Assembly: GCA_963710975.1 (NCBI GenBank)
Contig: CAVQCG010000004.1
Coordinates: 496,001 to 560,000 of the forward strand
Direction: 5' to 3'
Length of the DNA: 64,000 nt
From: JBBQXH01 sp963710975
GTDB lineage: Bacteria; Actinomycetota; Thermoleophilia; Gaiellales; Gaiellaceae
Below the pieces are notes generated by a model. That model was not told the origin of the DNA. It did no database searches and saw only the letters and a list, made by a program, of their open reading frames with translations. Shown here piece by piece: positions 24,939 through 32,546 of this stretch. Numbering within the stretch: position 1 is the first letter of the stretch; each line of letters starts with the position of its first letter. Made by a program: the position numbers and the translations under genes.

Positions 24939-27026
24939 TTAGCCTAGCTCACCCGTCGGCGATCGTAAAGACCCCGGGAATCTCGTGGCGAACTGTGTGA
25001 CGAACCGCTGGTTCAGTTCGTTGGGGTCGATCGCCCTCCCCTGGTCGAGCAGCCGGCGCACCTTGTCGGCCACCTTGTCGTTCGGATTCAGTGCCAGCGA
25101 GCGGTTCAGGTAGCGCCTGGCCGCTGCATCGTCGCCGAGCGACCCCTCCAGCATTGCCAGCTGCAGGTAGGCGTACCAGTTCTTCGGCTCGCGCTGGAGG
25201 GCCTCCGTGAACGCCGCGCGGGCGCGCGACGTGTCGCCGAGCTCGAGCGCCATCGAGCCCTGGAGCAGATACGGCTCAGCGCTCAGCGGGTTCAGAGCGC
25301 CAGCCCGATCGAGCCGCGCGTATGCGGCGGCCGGATCGAGCCGCCAGCCGCTCAGCGCGGCGTCCGAGTACGAGGCGGACAGTCCGGGGAAGATGAGCGC
25401 TGCAGCGCCGGCGACAGCGATCGCCGCAACGACGATCGACGTCGCAATCCGATCTGCGCGGCGGGGTCCGCGCAGTTCCGTGTCAGCCTCGCCGTTCTGG
25501 ACGACCATGGGCGCCCCAGCGAGGCCGAGGAAGCCGAACGCCGGCCCTGCGAGTGCAGGAAGCTCCCAGAACCAGTCCTGCGATCCGTAGAGCAGCCAGT
25601 AGGCGAAGATCATGATCGCGGCTCCGATGGCGCTGCCCGCAACAGCGTCGAGGCGTCGACGGCGACTCAATGCCAGCCAGAGCCCGATGGCGAGGAACAC
25701 GACGAAGAGTGCCGTCCCGACGACGCCGAGCTGGCTGAGCAGCCTGAGCTCGATGGAGTGCGGGTACCGCGGCTCGCGGAAGTTGTCGGTGCGCCTCTCG
25801 AGGTACGCCGCCGCGTAGTTGTCCGACCCGATCCCGGTAACCGGATGGTCGACGAACTCGAGCCACGCGACCTTCCACTCCCCGTAGCGGCCCGAGCTCA
25901 GCGACCCGGTGAAGCGGGAGCCCTCGCTGTCGTCGCGAGACGCACCACCCGCGAAGTCATCCCAGCGATCCTGAATCCAGGTCGTGGGGTGATCGATCTT
26001 CGCTGCGGCCACCGCGCCGGTGACAGCCAGGCCTGCGAGCGCGAACGCGACCACGATGCCCGTCAGCACGAGCTGGGCTCGGCGCCCGATCGTGACCCTC
26101 GGATCGAGCACACCCCACACCGCCCCGGCGACGGCGAGCACAGCGCAGGCGCCGAGGATCAGCCACGGCTGCGAGCCCATCGTGACGTCGTCGATCTCGC
26201 TCGCGTTGAACTGGTCGTGCACGTCGAGCAGCTGACGAAGAACGATCAACGTTGCGACGATGACGAGCCCCCCGGCGAGGATCAGGCGGAGCCGCTGGCG
26301 CGTGAGGAGAAGAGCGAGGATCACGGCAACGGGCATCAGGAACAGCCAGGCGCGGCTCTGCCCGAGTACCGCGAGGTCGACGAAGAGTCCGGCTGCGGCG
26401 AGCCCGAGTGCTCGGATCGCCGGGTGGAGCCCGGAGCTCGCTGCCAGGTAGAGCGCCGGCCAGGCAGCTGACATCCAGAAGGCGACGTTCCCGTTGACGT
26501 AACCGAGCGGGTATCGGAGCCGACCCTCCTCGAAGAAGCCTGTCGCGTCGGCTGCGTTACCGATGTGAACCAGCGTGACGACCCCGAGGACAGCCGCTCC
26601 CAGGGCAAACAGCCCGAGGATGGTGACCACACCCTTGGGTGTCCAGGGCCACATGGCGAACAGCGCGAAGCCGGCGGCATAGACGAGGGTCTTGTCGGCA
26701 CCGGCCCATGCGTCCGCAGGGACGTCCGCCCAGAGAATCGACAGGTAGTTCCACGCGACAAATGCGAGGAGCGCCGAGAGCATCACGACGCGCTCACGAC
26801 CCCACGCGGCCACGCGGGGAGGCGATGCGATAGCCGCGATCGCAAGCAGCAGGGCGAGTGCGGCGCCCACGAGCCCCCATTGCGTCGGTGCGAAGCCACC
26901 GTTGACTGCAGCCCAGATCAGCCATATCGCGACCGCGAGGGCACCGGCCGGCAGCAGCGGGCTCCTGAAGCTCAGGTCAAGGCTGAGATGCCGTGTGGTC
27001 CGTGGCTCTGGCACGCGGGAATCCAC
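24939..27026 (-). CDS. O-antigen ligase/polymerase-like membrane protein with C-terminal TPR
   Basis: 695 aa, GTG start. About 12 hydrophobic segments span residues 25-560. The Wzy/WaaL signature region contains VTGIGSDNYAAAYLERR and RYPHSIELRLLSQLGVVGTA. After a last membrane helix the C-terminus (about 585-690) is made of TPR-like helices: AEPYLLQGSMALELGDTSRA, AFTEALQREPKNWYAYLQLA and YLNRSLALNPND. It would polymerise or transfer glycan at the outer face of the membrane, with the TPRs giving a protein-binding surface. It is divergent from the exopolysaccharide operon. It is one of two such enzymes here (the other at 53798). Confidence 0.85.
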   Translation of the reverse strand: MDSRVPEPRTTRHLSLDLSFRSPLLPAGALAVAIWLIWAAVNGGFAPTQWGLVGAALALLLAIAAIASPPRVAAWGRERVVMLSALLAFVAWNYLSILWADVPADAWAGADKTLVYAAGFALFAMWPWTPKGVVTILGLFALGAAVLGVVTLVHIGNAADATGFFEEGRLRYPLGYVNGNVAFWMSAAWPALYLAASSGLHPAIRALGLAAAGLFVDLAVLGQSRAWLFLMPVAVILALLLTRQRLRLILAGGLVIVATLIVLRQLLDVHDQFNASEIDDVTMGSQPWLILGACAVLAVAGAVWGVLDPRVTIGRRAQLVLTGIVVAFALAGLAVTGAVAAAKIDHPTTWIQDRWDDFAGGASRDDSEGSRFTGSLSSGRYGEWKVAWLEFVDHPVTGIGSDNYAAAYLERRTDNFREPRYPHSIELRLLSQLGVVGTALFVVFLAIGLWLALSRRRRLDAVAGSAIGAAIMIFAYWLLYGSQDWFWELPALAGPAFGFLGLAGAPMVVQNGEADTELRGPRRADRIATSIVVAAIAVAGAAALIFPGLSASYSDAALSGWRLDPAAAYARLDRAGALNPLSAEPYLLQGSMALELGDTSRARAAFTEALQREPKNWYAYLQLAMLEGSLGDDAAARRYLNRSLALNPNDKVADKVRRLLDQGRAIDPNELNQRFVTQFATRFPGSLRSPTGELG

Positions 27027-27089
27027 CTAGCGGGAATCGGCGTCGGATGCGGGCTGCTTAACCAAGGCGTCACAAGATCCTCACGGCTT

Positions 27090-27122
27090 GGATCCCCACA
27101 CACTCCTCCGTTTGGGGGATCC
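27090..27122. repeat. inverted repeat in the divergent region before the EPS operon
   Basis: GGATCCCC (27090-27097) and GGGGATCC (27115-27122) are perfect 8-bp arms around 17 nt, between the ligase-like gene and the small gene at 27155. It could be an operator or a 5' UTR hairpin. Confidence 0.4.
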
Positions 27123-27154
27123 TGGGCTCAATCTAGTTGGAGCAAAGGAGCAAG

Positions 27155-27433
27155 GTGACCAAGGTACGTGTCCTCTATCGACTTCCCGCCGTCGTCACGG
27201 TCGATCTCGACCGAGGGAAGATCGAGAGCGTTCAACTCGACAACGAAGTGCCGGTCGGAGCGTGGACCGGCGCCTGTGCCGACGAGCGCGGGGGACGCAT
27301 GATGCGCGGGGCGCGCGAAGACGAGATCGATCGCGCGCTCACGATCGTCGCCGAGAACCCCTGGCCCAGCGTCAAGCTCGTGACGCCCCTGCCACGTCGA
27401 GGTGTCCTGGGCGACGTACCGCTCCCGATCTGA
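27155..27433 (+). CDS. hypothetical 92-residue protein
   Basis: The GTG at 27155 follows AAAGGAG (27144-27150). The sequence begins VTKVRVLYRLPAVVTVDLDR and ends RRGVLGDVPLPI. It has no signal peptide, membrane helix or recognised motif; it appears to be a small alpha/beta cytosolic protein. It lies alone before the promoter of the exopolysaccharide operon. Codon use looks like that of real genes (G/C at third positions), but I do not recognise the family. Confidence 0.5.
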   Translation: MTKVRVLYRLPAVVTVDLDRGKIESVQLDNEVPVGAWTGACADERGGRMMRGAREDEIDRALTIVAENPWPSVKLVTPLPRRGVLGDVPLPI

Positions 27434-27484
27434 ACACCTCCTCTTGGGGGGCGGACTCTCCTGCCCGTCTGGCCGTGTCGGGAG

Positions 27485-27513
27485 TTGACAAGGAACGCCC
27501 CTGGAAGTAGTCT
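27485..27513 (+). promoter_or_regulatory. sigma-70-like promoter of the EPS operon
   Basis: TTGACA (27485-27490), 17 nt, TAGTCT (27508-27513): the best consensus match seen in the window. It leaves a 5' UTR of roughly 65 nt before GTG 27586. It drives the Pro-rich protein gene and probably the genes to 38445. Confidence 0.75.
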
Positions 27514-27585
27514 GCGGGCCAGGTTCCGGGCTCGCCCGGAGCTCCTCGGGGCTGAGAGTTCTTGCTGTCACTGGAGGTGCCGCTG

Positions 27586-28815
27586 GTGCGGACGGAGTCT
27601 TGCCCACGACGACGTTGGGCAACCCGGTCGTGGATGGCGCTCGTCACGGTTGTCGCGTGGGCGTTTTTCGCCCAGGCCGGTGTCGCAGCGGCTTCATCAT
27701 CCTATGACGTGACGGGCGGGACAGCAGACCCGTCATCGACCTCCCCTGCCGCGCTCGACGACGGATCCGTCGACGATCCAGCCCCTCCGGACACGACCTC
27801 CACCGGTGATGCCCCGCCGACCGCGGCCGATGGCGACGTCTCGGCGCCCGATGGCGGCGGCACGCCTGTGGTCGACGGCGACGCAGTACCTGTCGATCCA
27901 CCCCCTGCGGACCCGGGTACTTCGCAGGACCCCGCTCCCGCGCCGCCTGCAGAGCCGGACCCCGTGCCGTCGGGCCAGCCTGCAGATCCACCGCCGAGCG
28001 ATCCGGCTACCGAGCCTCCCCCGGGGGATGCGACCGGCGCCGAGCCCGCTCCTGATCCGGCTCCCGACCCGGCTCCCGACTCGACCGGCACCGATCCTCC
28101 GGCCGACCCCGTTCCGGCCGACGGCGGTGCCGTCCCGCCGACCGATCCGGTGCCCGCGGCAGACCCGCCGCCTGCGGCTCCTCCGCAGGGCGGTCAGGGC
28201 GTCGACTCACCTCCGGCGGCCCAGACGGAGGGGCAGGCGACTGCGCCTGACGACGTTGCGGCAACTGGGTTCACCGCCCCGGCTCCCGCAGACCCGGCAC
28301 CGGCTCCGAATCCGCCAGAACCAGCGTTAGCACCGGCTGTCGTTGGCGAGGCATCACCACCGGCGGATCCATCGCCGGCCCTCGTGCCCATGATCCCGCT
28401 CGCGTCGCCTGCGCCGGGGCTCGCAGCTCTGATCGAGCAGGGCGCGGCCACGTCGGGCATGAGGGCCTCGGCCGCCGCTCGCGGTGGCCTTGCGACGCCT
28501 CCGCCCGACTCACGCTCGCTCCGAGACGTGTTCTTCTGGGCGGCGGCGGGGCAACCTGTGGCGCTTCCGCCACCCGCGGATGCGCCGCTCGATCTTCCGA
28601 CTCAGCCGCCTGCCCCGCCTGCGGCAAACGGCCCTGCCGGAGCCTCCTCGGGGGGCGGCATCTCCTTCGGCGGCTTCGCGCTCGCTGCGACACTGCTCTG
28701 TCTCATCGCGCCGGCACTGCTCAGGCGCCTGCGAACCTCGGCACACATCTGGCGTCCCGTTGCATTCGTTTCTCCACTCGAGCGACCACCCGGTCTCCTC
28801 CCCGACGCAGCGTAG
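27586..28815 (+). CDS. secreted/membrane Pro-Asp-rich low-complexity protein
   Basis: 409 aa. GTG 27586 is chosen because GGAGG lies 8-9 nt upstream; GTG 27577 and TTG 27562 are in frame. A signal segment (WMALVTVVAWAFFAQAGVAA) is followed by about 270 residues of P, A, D, G, T and S, with tracts such as PAPDPAPDPAPDSTGTDPP. A short conserved-looking block, LRDVFFWAAAGQPVALPPP, then a C-terminal membrane helix (GGFALAATLLCLIAPALLRR) and a basic tail follow. It is probably a wall-spanning, disordered stalk. It is the first gene of the exopolysaccharide operon. No enzyme domain is visible. Confidence 0.7.
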   Translation: MRTESCPRRRWATRSWMALVTVVAWAFFAQAGVAAASSSYDVTGGTADPSSTSPAALDDGSVDDPAPPDTTSTGDAPPTAADGDVSAPDGGGTPVVDGDAVPVDPPPADPGTSQDPAPAPPAEPDPVPSGQPADPPPSDPATEPPPGDATGAEPAPDPAPDPAPDSTGTDPPADPVPADGGAVPPTDPVPAADPPPAAPPQGGQGVDSPPAAQTEGQATAPDDVAATGFTAPAPADPAPAPNPPEPALAPAVVGEASPPADPSPALVPMIPLASPAPGLAALIEQGAATSGMRASAAARGGLATPPPDSRSLRDVFFWAAAGQPVALPPPADAPLDLPTQPPAPPAANGPAGASSGGGISFGGFALAATLLCLIAPALLRRLRTSAHIWRPVAFVSPLERPPGLLPDAA

Positions 28816-28820
28816 GGGCG

Positions 28821-28841
28821 GGCCGGGCTCTCGGCCCGGCC
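28821..28841. terminator. GC hairpin after the Pro-rich gene
   Basis: GGCCGGGC-TCTCG-GCCCGGCC, a perfect 8-bp stem in the 57-bp gap before the next gene. There is no T tract; it may attenuate or stabilise the upstream message rather than stop transcription. Confidence 0.45.
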
Positions 28842-28872
28842 GGACTGGAAGGCTCGAGAAGGAGGTAGGACG

Positions 28873-29544
28873 ATGGGAAACGCACTCGATGAGCTCAATG
28901 GATCGCCACCAGGGGAGCCGGATGCTGCGCTCAAGCGCACGGTTCAGCGCGCCGATGTCACAGAGGCCACCGGCGCAGCGCCTGAGGGCTCGCTACCCCG
29001 GACGAAAACAATGACGACGGAACAACCAAAGCAGGGCATCCGCGCCCGACTCGGGTCACTGGTGAGGCGCAGCGACAGCGCGAGCGTTCCTCCCGCACTC
29101 GTGCCGCTCGATAGCCCGGACCCCTGGGACGAGTTCAGCCGTGAGCTCAACCGAAGCCGGCGATACGAGCGAACGTTCGTGGTGATACGGATTCCATGCC
29201 GTCAGGCGGCATACGAGGAGATGCTCCAGGTGGGCGCCTTCCTGCGAAGTGTCGACCGAGCGTGGATTGCCGACGCGAGTGTCTACGTGCTGCTCCCGGA
29301 GAGCGACAGGCCGATGGGCGACGCGTTTCTCTCGCGGGTGCGCCGGCTTGCTCCGGAGGTGCTGCCGGACGAGGGAGTCCGTCTCGCGGCCTTCCCGATC
29401 GACGGGTCGACGAGCGGGGCGCTGCTTGCGAAGCTTCGCGGCCAGCCTCTACCCGGCACGCCGCGGGATGTCGCGACCATGCGGGCGCCCCATCTGCGGG
29501 AGATCGAGCTCAGGCCGCAACGGCCGACGGGCGAGTCGACGTAG
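28873..29544 (+). CDS. degenerate GGDEF-like protein
   Basis: 223 aa, with a strong ribosome site (AAGGAGGT) upstream. Residues 1-80 are disordered and polar. From about 85 the chain follows a GGDEF scaffold: WDEFSRELNRSRRYERTFVV, then ASVYVLLPESDRPMGDAFLS, then VRLAAFPIDGSTSGALLAKL. The GGDEF signature itself and the metal Asp are missing, so catalysis is unlikely; it may bind c-di-GMP or act as a scaffold. It is placed between the operon's first gene and the priming transferase. Family assignment is by pattern, not by search. Confidence 0.55.
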   Translation: MGNALDELNGSPPGEPDAALKRTVQRADVTEATGAAPEGSLPRTKTMTTEQPKQGIRARLGSLVRRSDSASVPPALVPLDSPDPWDEFSRELNRSRRYERTFVVIRIPCRQAAYEEMLQVGAFLRSVDRAWIADASVYVLLPESDRPMGDAFLSRVRRLAPEVLPDEGVRLAAFPIDGSTSGALLAKLRGQPLPGTPRDVATMRAPHLREIELRPQRPTGEST

Positions 29545-29570
29545 CCCTCGCCGCGAGCGGCACCAGGCAG

Positions 29571-30182
29571 ATGCCTTCGGTCAGCAGGCGCTATCTCGTC
29601 TTGAAACGGGCCTTCGACATCGCGTTCTGCATCATCGTGATGCCGATCGTCGTCCCGCTGCTGCTGCTCTGCTGGGCTGCAGTCAAGATCGACTCACCGG
29701 GCCGGGCGCTCTTCGCGCAGGAGAGGACCGGACAGCACGGGATTCGCTTCAAGATGTACAAGTTTCGGACCATGGTGCGGAACGCCGAAGAGCTCAAGCC
29801 GGCTCTCGCGCATCTCAACATCCTTCCGTTCCCCGACTTCAAGATCCTCGACGACCCGCGTGTGACCCGGGTGGGCAAGGTCCTGCGGAGGACGAGTCTC
29901 GACGAGCTCCCCCAGTTCATCAATCTGGTCAAGGGTGACATGTCGCTCGTTGGGCCAAGGCCGACGTCGTTCGCGGCCAGTACCTACGATCTGTGGCACA
30001 CCTACCGTCTCGAGGTCAGTCCCGGAATCACCGGTCTCTGGCAGGTTTTCGGGCGTAACTCCGCGACGTTCGACGAGCGTCTCCGACTCGACATCCAGTA
30101 CATCGAGAACATGTCGCTCGGTCTCGATGTCAAGATCATCTGGTGGACGGTCAAGTCGGTGTTCAGGGGTTCCGGGGCCTGA
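29571..30182 (+). CDS. priming undecaprenyl-phosphate sugar phosphotransferase (small PGT)
   Basis: 203 aa. A single N-terminal membrane segment (RAFDIAFCIIVMPIVVPLLL) is followed by the catalytic domain: FKMYKFRTMVRNAEELKPAL, LRRTSLDELPQFINLVKGDM (Asp-Glu dyad) and SLVGPRPTSF. It lacks the large multi-span N-terminal domain of WbaP/WcaJ, so it is the monotopic PglC-like size. It puts the first sugar-1-phosphate on undecaprenyl phosphate at the cytoplasmic face. Start at ATG 29571. Confidence 0.92.
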   Translation: MPSVSRRYLVLKRAFDIAFCIIVMPIVVPLLLLCWAAVKIDSPGRALFAQERTGQHGIRFKMYKFRTMVRNAEELKPALAHLNILPFPDFKILDDPRVTRVGKVLRRTSLDELPQFINLVKGDMSLVGPRPTSFAASTYDLWHTYRLEVSPGITGLWQVFGRNSATFDERLRLDIQYIENMSLGLDVKIIWWTVKSVFRGSGA

Positions 30183-31453
30183 CGGCATCCGTCGCTGCGG
30201 CATCGGTACTCGACCTGCTCGAGTCGTCCGGTGTCCCCGCCGCCCTCGTTCGCGATTCCCGTGCCGACGCTGACCCCGTCGAGGAGATCGACCTGCTCGC
30301 CGAGCCGCTGAGCGCAGACCTCCTCGAGCGCTCCCTCGCACATCAGGGGTACGTCCGCATGCCGGCCTGGGGCCGAGCGCCGCACCGATTCTTTCTCTCC
30401 TACGCCGAGGAGGCCGATCGTTGGCTGAAGCTGGACGTCGTGACGTCGATCGCCTTCGGGAGGCTGCTCGAGTTCCGGATCGCGCCAGCGGCCCCGTTCC
30501 TCGCCCGTGCCTCCGGCACAGGAGGCGAGCGCCGGCTGGCCGTCGACGATGAGTTCTGGACGCTGCTCCTGCACTGCCTTCTCGACAAGGGATCGATTCG
30601 GGCCGACCACGCCGCGCGCCTGGCGGACCTTTCGTCGCGCGTCGAGATCGAAGGGCCGGGCGCGGCCGTGGCGTCGACGGCGCTGCCCGCCGACGTCGGC
30701 ACGACTGGCGCGTTGATGCTCGTCCGCCGGCAAGACTGGACGTCCCTGGGAGCCATGGCCAATCCGATTCGCCGTCGTCTCACCAGGCGCGAGCCTCTCA
30801 GCGTTTCGACGCACAGGGCAGCGAACTGGTTCCTCAGGCACCTCTCGAAGCTCCAGACGATCGTGTCGCGGCGAGGCCTCCGCGTCGTGCTGCTCGGCCC
30901 TGACGGAGCCGGGAAGTCGACTCTCGCGGCCGCGCTCGAGTTCCCCTTCCCGTCGCGGCGCCTGTACGCCGGGCTCTACCCAGCGGGCTCCACGACCCGC
31001 GGTGGGCCGCCCGGGTTCGATCTCGTTACGAGACTGGCGCGGCTTCGGGGCGTCTCGACGAAGGCGCGATTGCACCAATGGCGCGGCCGCCTGGTCGTCT
31101 TCGACCGTTACACCCTGGACGCTCGGCTCCCCGCCGGAAAGCCCGAGAGTGCCCGGACGCGCCTGCGACGATGGCTGCTCGGGCATGCGTGTCCGCTCCC
31201 GGATCTCGTCATCGTCCTCGATGCTCCAGCCGAGCTCTTGCACGCACGGAAGGGCGAGCACACCTTGGCCGGCCTCGAGGCTCAACGGCAGCGCTACCTC
31301 TCGCTTCGCGGGCGGATCCCGCACGTGGTGGTCGTCGACGCGGCGAGGGAGCCGGACGACGTTCGCCGCCGGGTCACTGCGCTCATCTGGGATCGGTACC
31401 GGGAGGTGTGGGGCGGTGCGCCGGAGCCGGGGGCATCATTCCGCGATGGCTAG
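30143..31453 (+). CDS. nucleotidyltransferase-like / P-loop kinase fusion protein
   Basis: 436 aa from GTG 30143, overlapping the previous gene by 40 nt. No other early start is available in frame. The N-terminal half looks like a minimal nucleotidyltransferase fold (DPVEEIDLLAE then WLKLDVVTSIAFG, a spaced D-x-D pattern) with an all-helical follow-on. The C-terminal half (from about 250) is a thymidylate-kinase-like P-loop domain: VVLLGPDGAGKSTLAAALE (Walker A), VVFDRYTLDARLP, LVIVLDAPAELLHARKGEHT. The substrate is unknown. It sits between the priming transferase and an HprK-like kinase, so modification of a glycan precursor is inferred. Confidence 0.7.
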   Translation: MDGQVGVQGFRGLTASVAAASVLDLLESSGVPAALVRDSRADADPVEEIDLLAEPLSADLLERSLAHQGYVRMPAWGRAPHRFFLSYAEEADRWLKLDVVTSIAFGRLLEFRIAPAAPFLARASGTGGERRLAVDDEFWTLLLHCLLDKGSIRADHAARLADLSSRVEIEGPGAAVASTALPADVGTTGALMLVRRQDWTSLGAMANPIRRRLTRREPLSVSTHRAANWFLRHLSKLQTIVSRRGLRVVLLGPDGAGKSTLAAALEFPFPSRRLYAGLYPAGSTTRGGPPGFDLVTRLARLRGVSTKARLHQWRGRLVVFDRYTLDARLPAGKPESARTRLRRWLLGHACPLPDLVIVLDAPAELLHARKGEHTLAGLEAQRQRYLSLRGRIPHVVVVDAAREPDDVRRRVTALIWDRYREVWGGAPEPGASFRDG

Positions 31454-32546
31454 CCTCGCGGTCTCGGCCTACGACTTCGACCTTCACGGGACCGTGGGAA
31501 TCCGGCTCGTGGACGCTTCGCCCGGGGACGCTCGTGCGGTTGCGCGTCAGCTCGGCCCGATTCAGTCGCCGCTCGCGCGTCAACCCGACATCGTCATCCG
31601 GTTCGTCGATCGTCTCGACACACGCCGGGTGACCTACCTCGGGGTTGACGACGCCGGGTTCACCGAGGACGCGTTCCTCGTCCTGCGCTCGAAGCACAAG
31701 GCGCGGGCCAGGGTCCGGATCCCGCTCGATGCTGTGGGTCAGCGACCGGAGATCGTGTGCGAGCGCGGCCTGCCCGCGGTGCCGCTCCTCATCCCGATCG
31801 TGAATCTCACCGCGCTTGCGAACGGCGCGCTTCCCCTGCACGCGTCCGCGTTCGTCAGCTCCGGGATCGGTGTCGTCACGACAGGCTGGTCGAAAGGGGG
31901 GAAGACCGAGGCTCTCCTCGCCTTCGTGGCACACGGGGCCCGCTACGTCGGCGACGAGTGGATCTACGTGTCGTCGGACGGCGCCCGCGTGTCGGGCATC
32001 CCCGAGCCGATCCGCGTGTGGGACTGGCATCTCCAAGAACTGCCCGCGTACCGCTCGCGGATCGACTCCGGTGCCCGGGCGCGCCTACGGGCGCTTCGGA
32101 TCGCGCGCTCGCTCGGTGGTGCTCTCCCACGGAGTGAGACGACCCGGAGGGCGCTACCCCTGCTCGAGCGACAGCGCTACGTGGACGTGAAGCCCGACGT
32201 GCTCTTCGGAACGCCGTCCTGGGTGGGTGAGGCGCCGTTCGACCGCCTCGTGCTGGTCGTGAGTCACGATGACGCCGGCATCGACGTCCGGCCGATCGAT
32301 CCGACCGAGGTGGCAGGTCGCATGGCGTCGTCTCTCGCGTACGAACGACTCGACTTCACGGGCTTCTACCTGAAGTTTCGCTTCGCGTTCCCTGGGAAGT
32401 CGAGCGGGCTGGTCGAAGCCGCTCCAGGGATCGAGCGTGAGCGACTTCTGCAGCTGCTCGCGGGAAAGCCGGCATATCTGGTTGCGCATCCGTATCCGGT
32501 CTCGCTGACGGCTCTTCGCGAAGCGATGGCGCCGCTCTGCCGGTGA
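31446..32546 (+). CDS. HprK-related P-loop kinase
   Basis: 366 aa from ATG 31446, overlapping the previous stop by 8 nt. The Walker A-like loop VVTTGWSKGGKTEALLAF (about residues 138-155) follows the family's NGALPLHASAFVSSG, and GDEWIYVSSDG is the Walker B region, as in HprK/P-related small kinases. There is no N-terminal DRTGG domain of true HPr kinase and no HPr gene nearby. Relatives occur in exopolysaccharide and peptide-modification loci. The substrate is not predictable. It is coupled to the next gene by GTGA. Confidence 0.78.
   Translation: MASLAVSAYDFDLHGTVGIRLVDASPGDARAVARQLGPIQSPLARQPDIVIRFVDRLDTRRVTYLGVDDAGFTEDAFLVLRSKHKARARVRIPLDAVGQRPEIVCERGLPAVPLLIPIVNLTALANGALPLHASAFVSSGIGVVTTGWSKGGKTEALLAFVAHGARYVGDEWIYVSSDGARVSGIPEPIRVWDWHLQELPAYRSRIDSGARARLRALRIARSLGGALPRSETTRRALPLLERQRYVDVKPDVLFGTPSWVGEAPFDRLVLVVSHDDAGIDVRPIDPTEVAGRMASSLAYERLDFTGFYLKFRFAFPGKSSGLVEAAPGIERERLLQLLAGKPAYLVAHPYPVSLTALREAMAPLCR

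Noticed and set aside
27514..27585. Possible riboswitch in the 5' UTR (contains CTGAGA as in TPP riboswitches)
   Set aside because: Only about 70 nt, without the partner motifs of the TPP aptamer, and the downstream gene is unrelated to thiamine.
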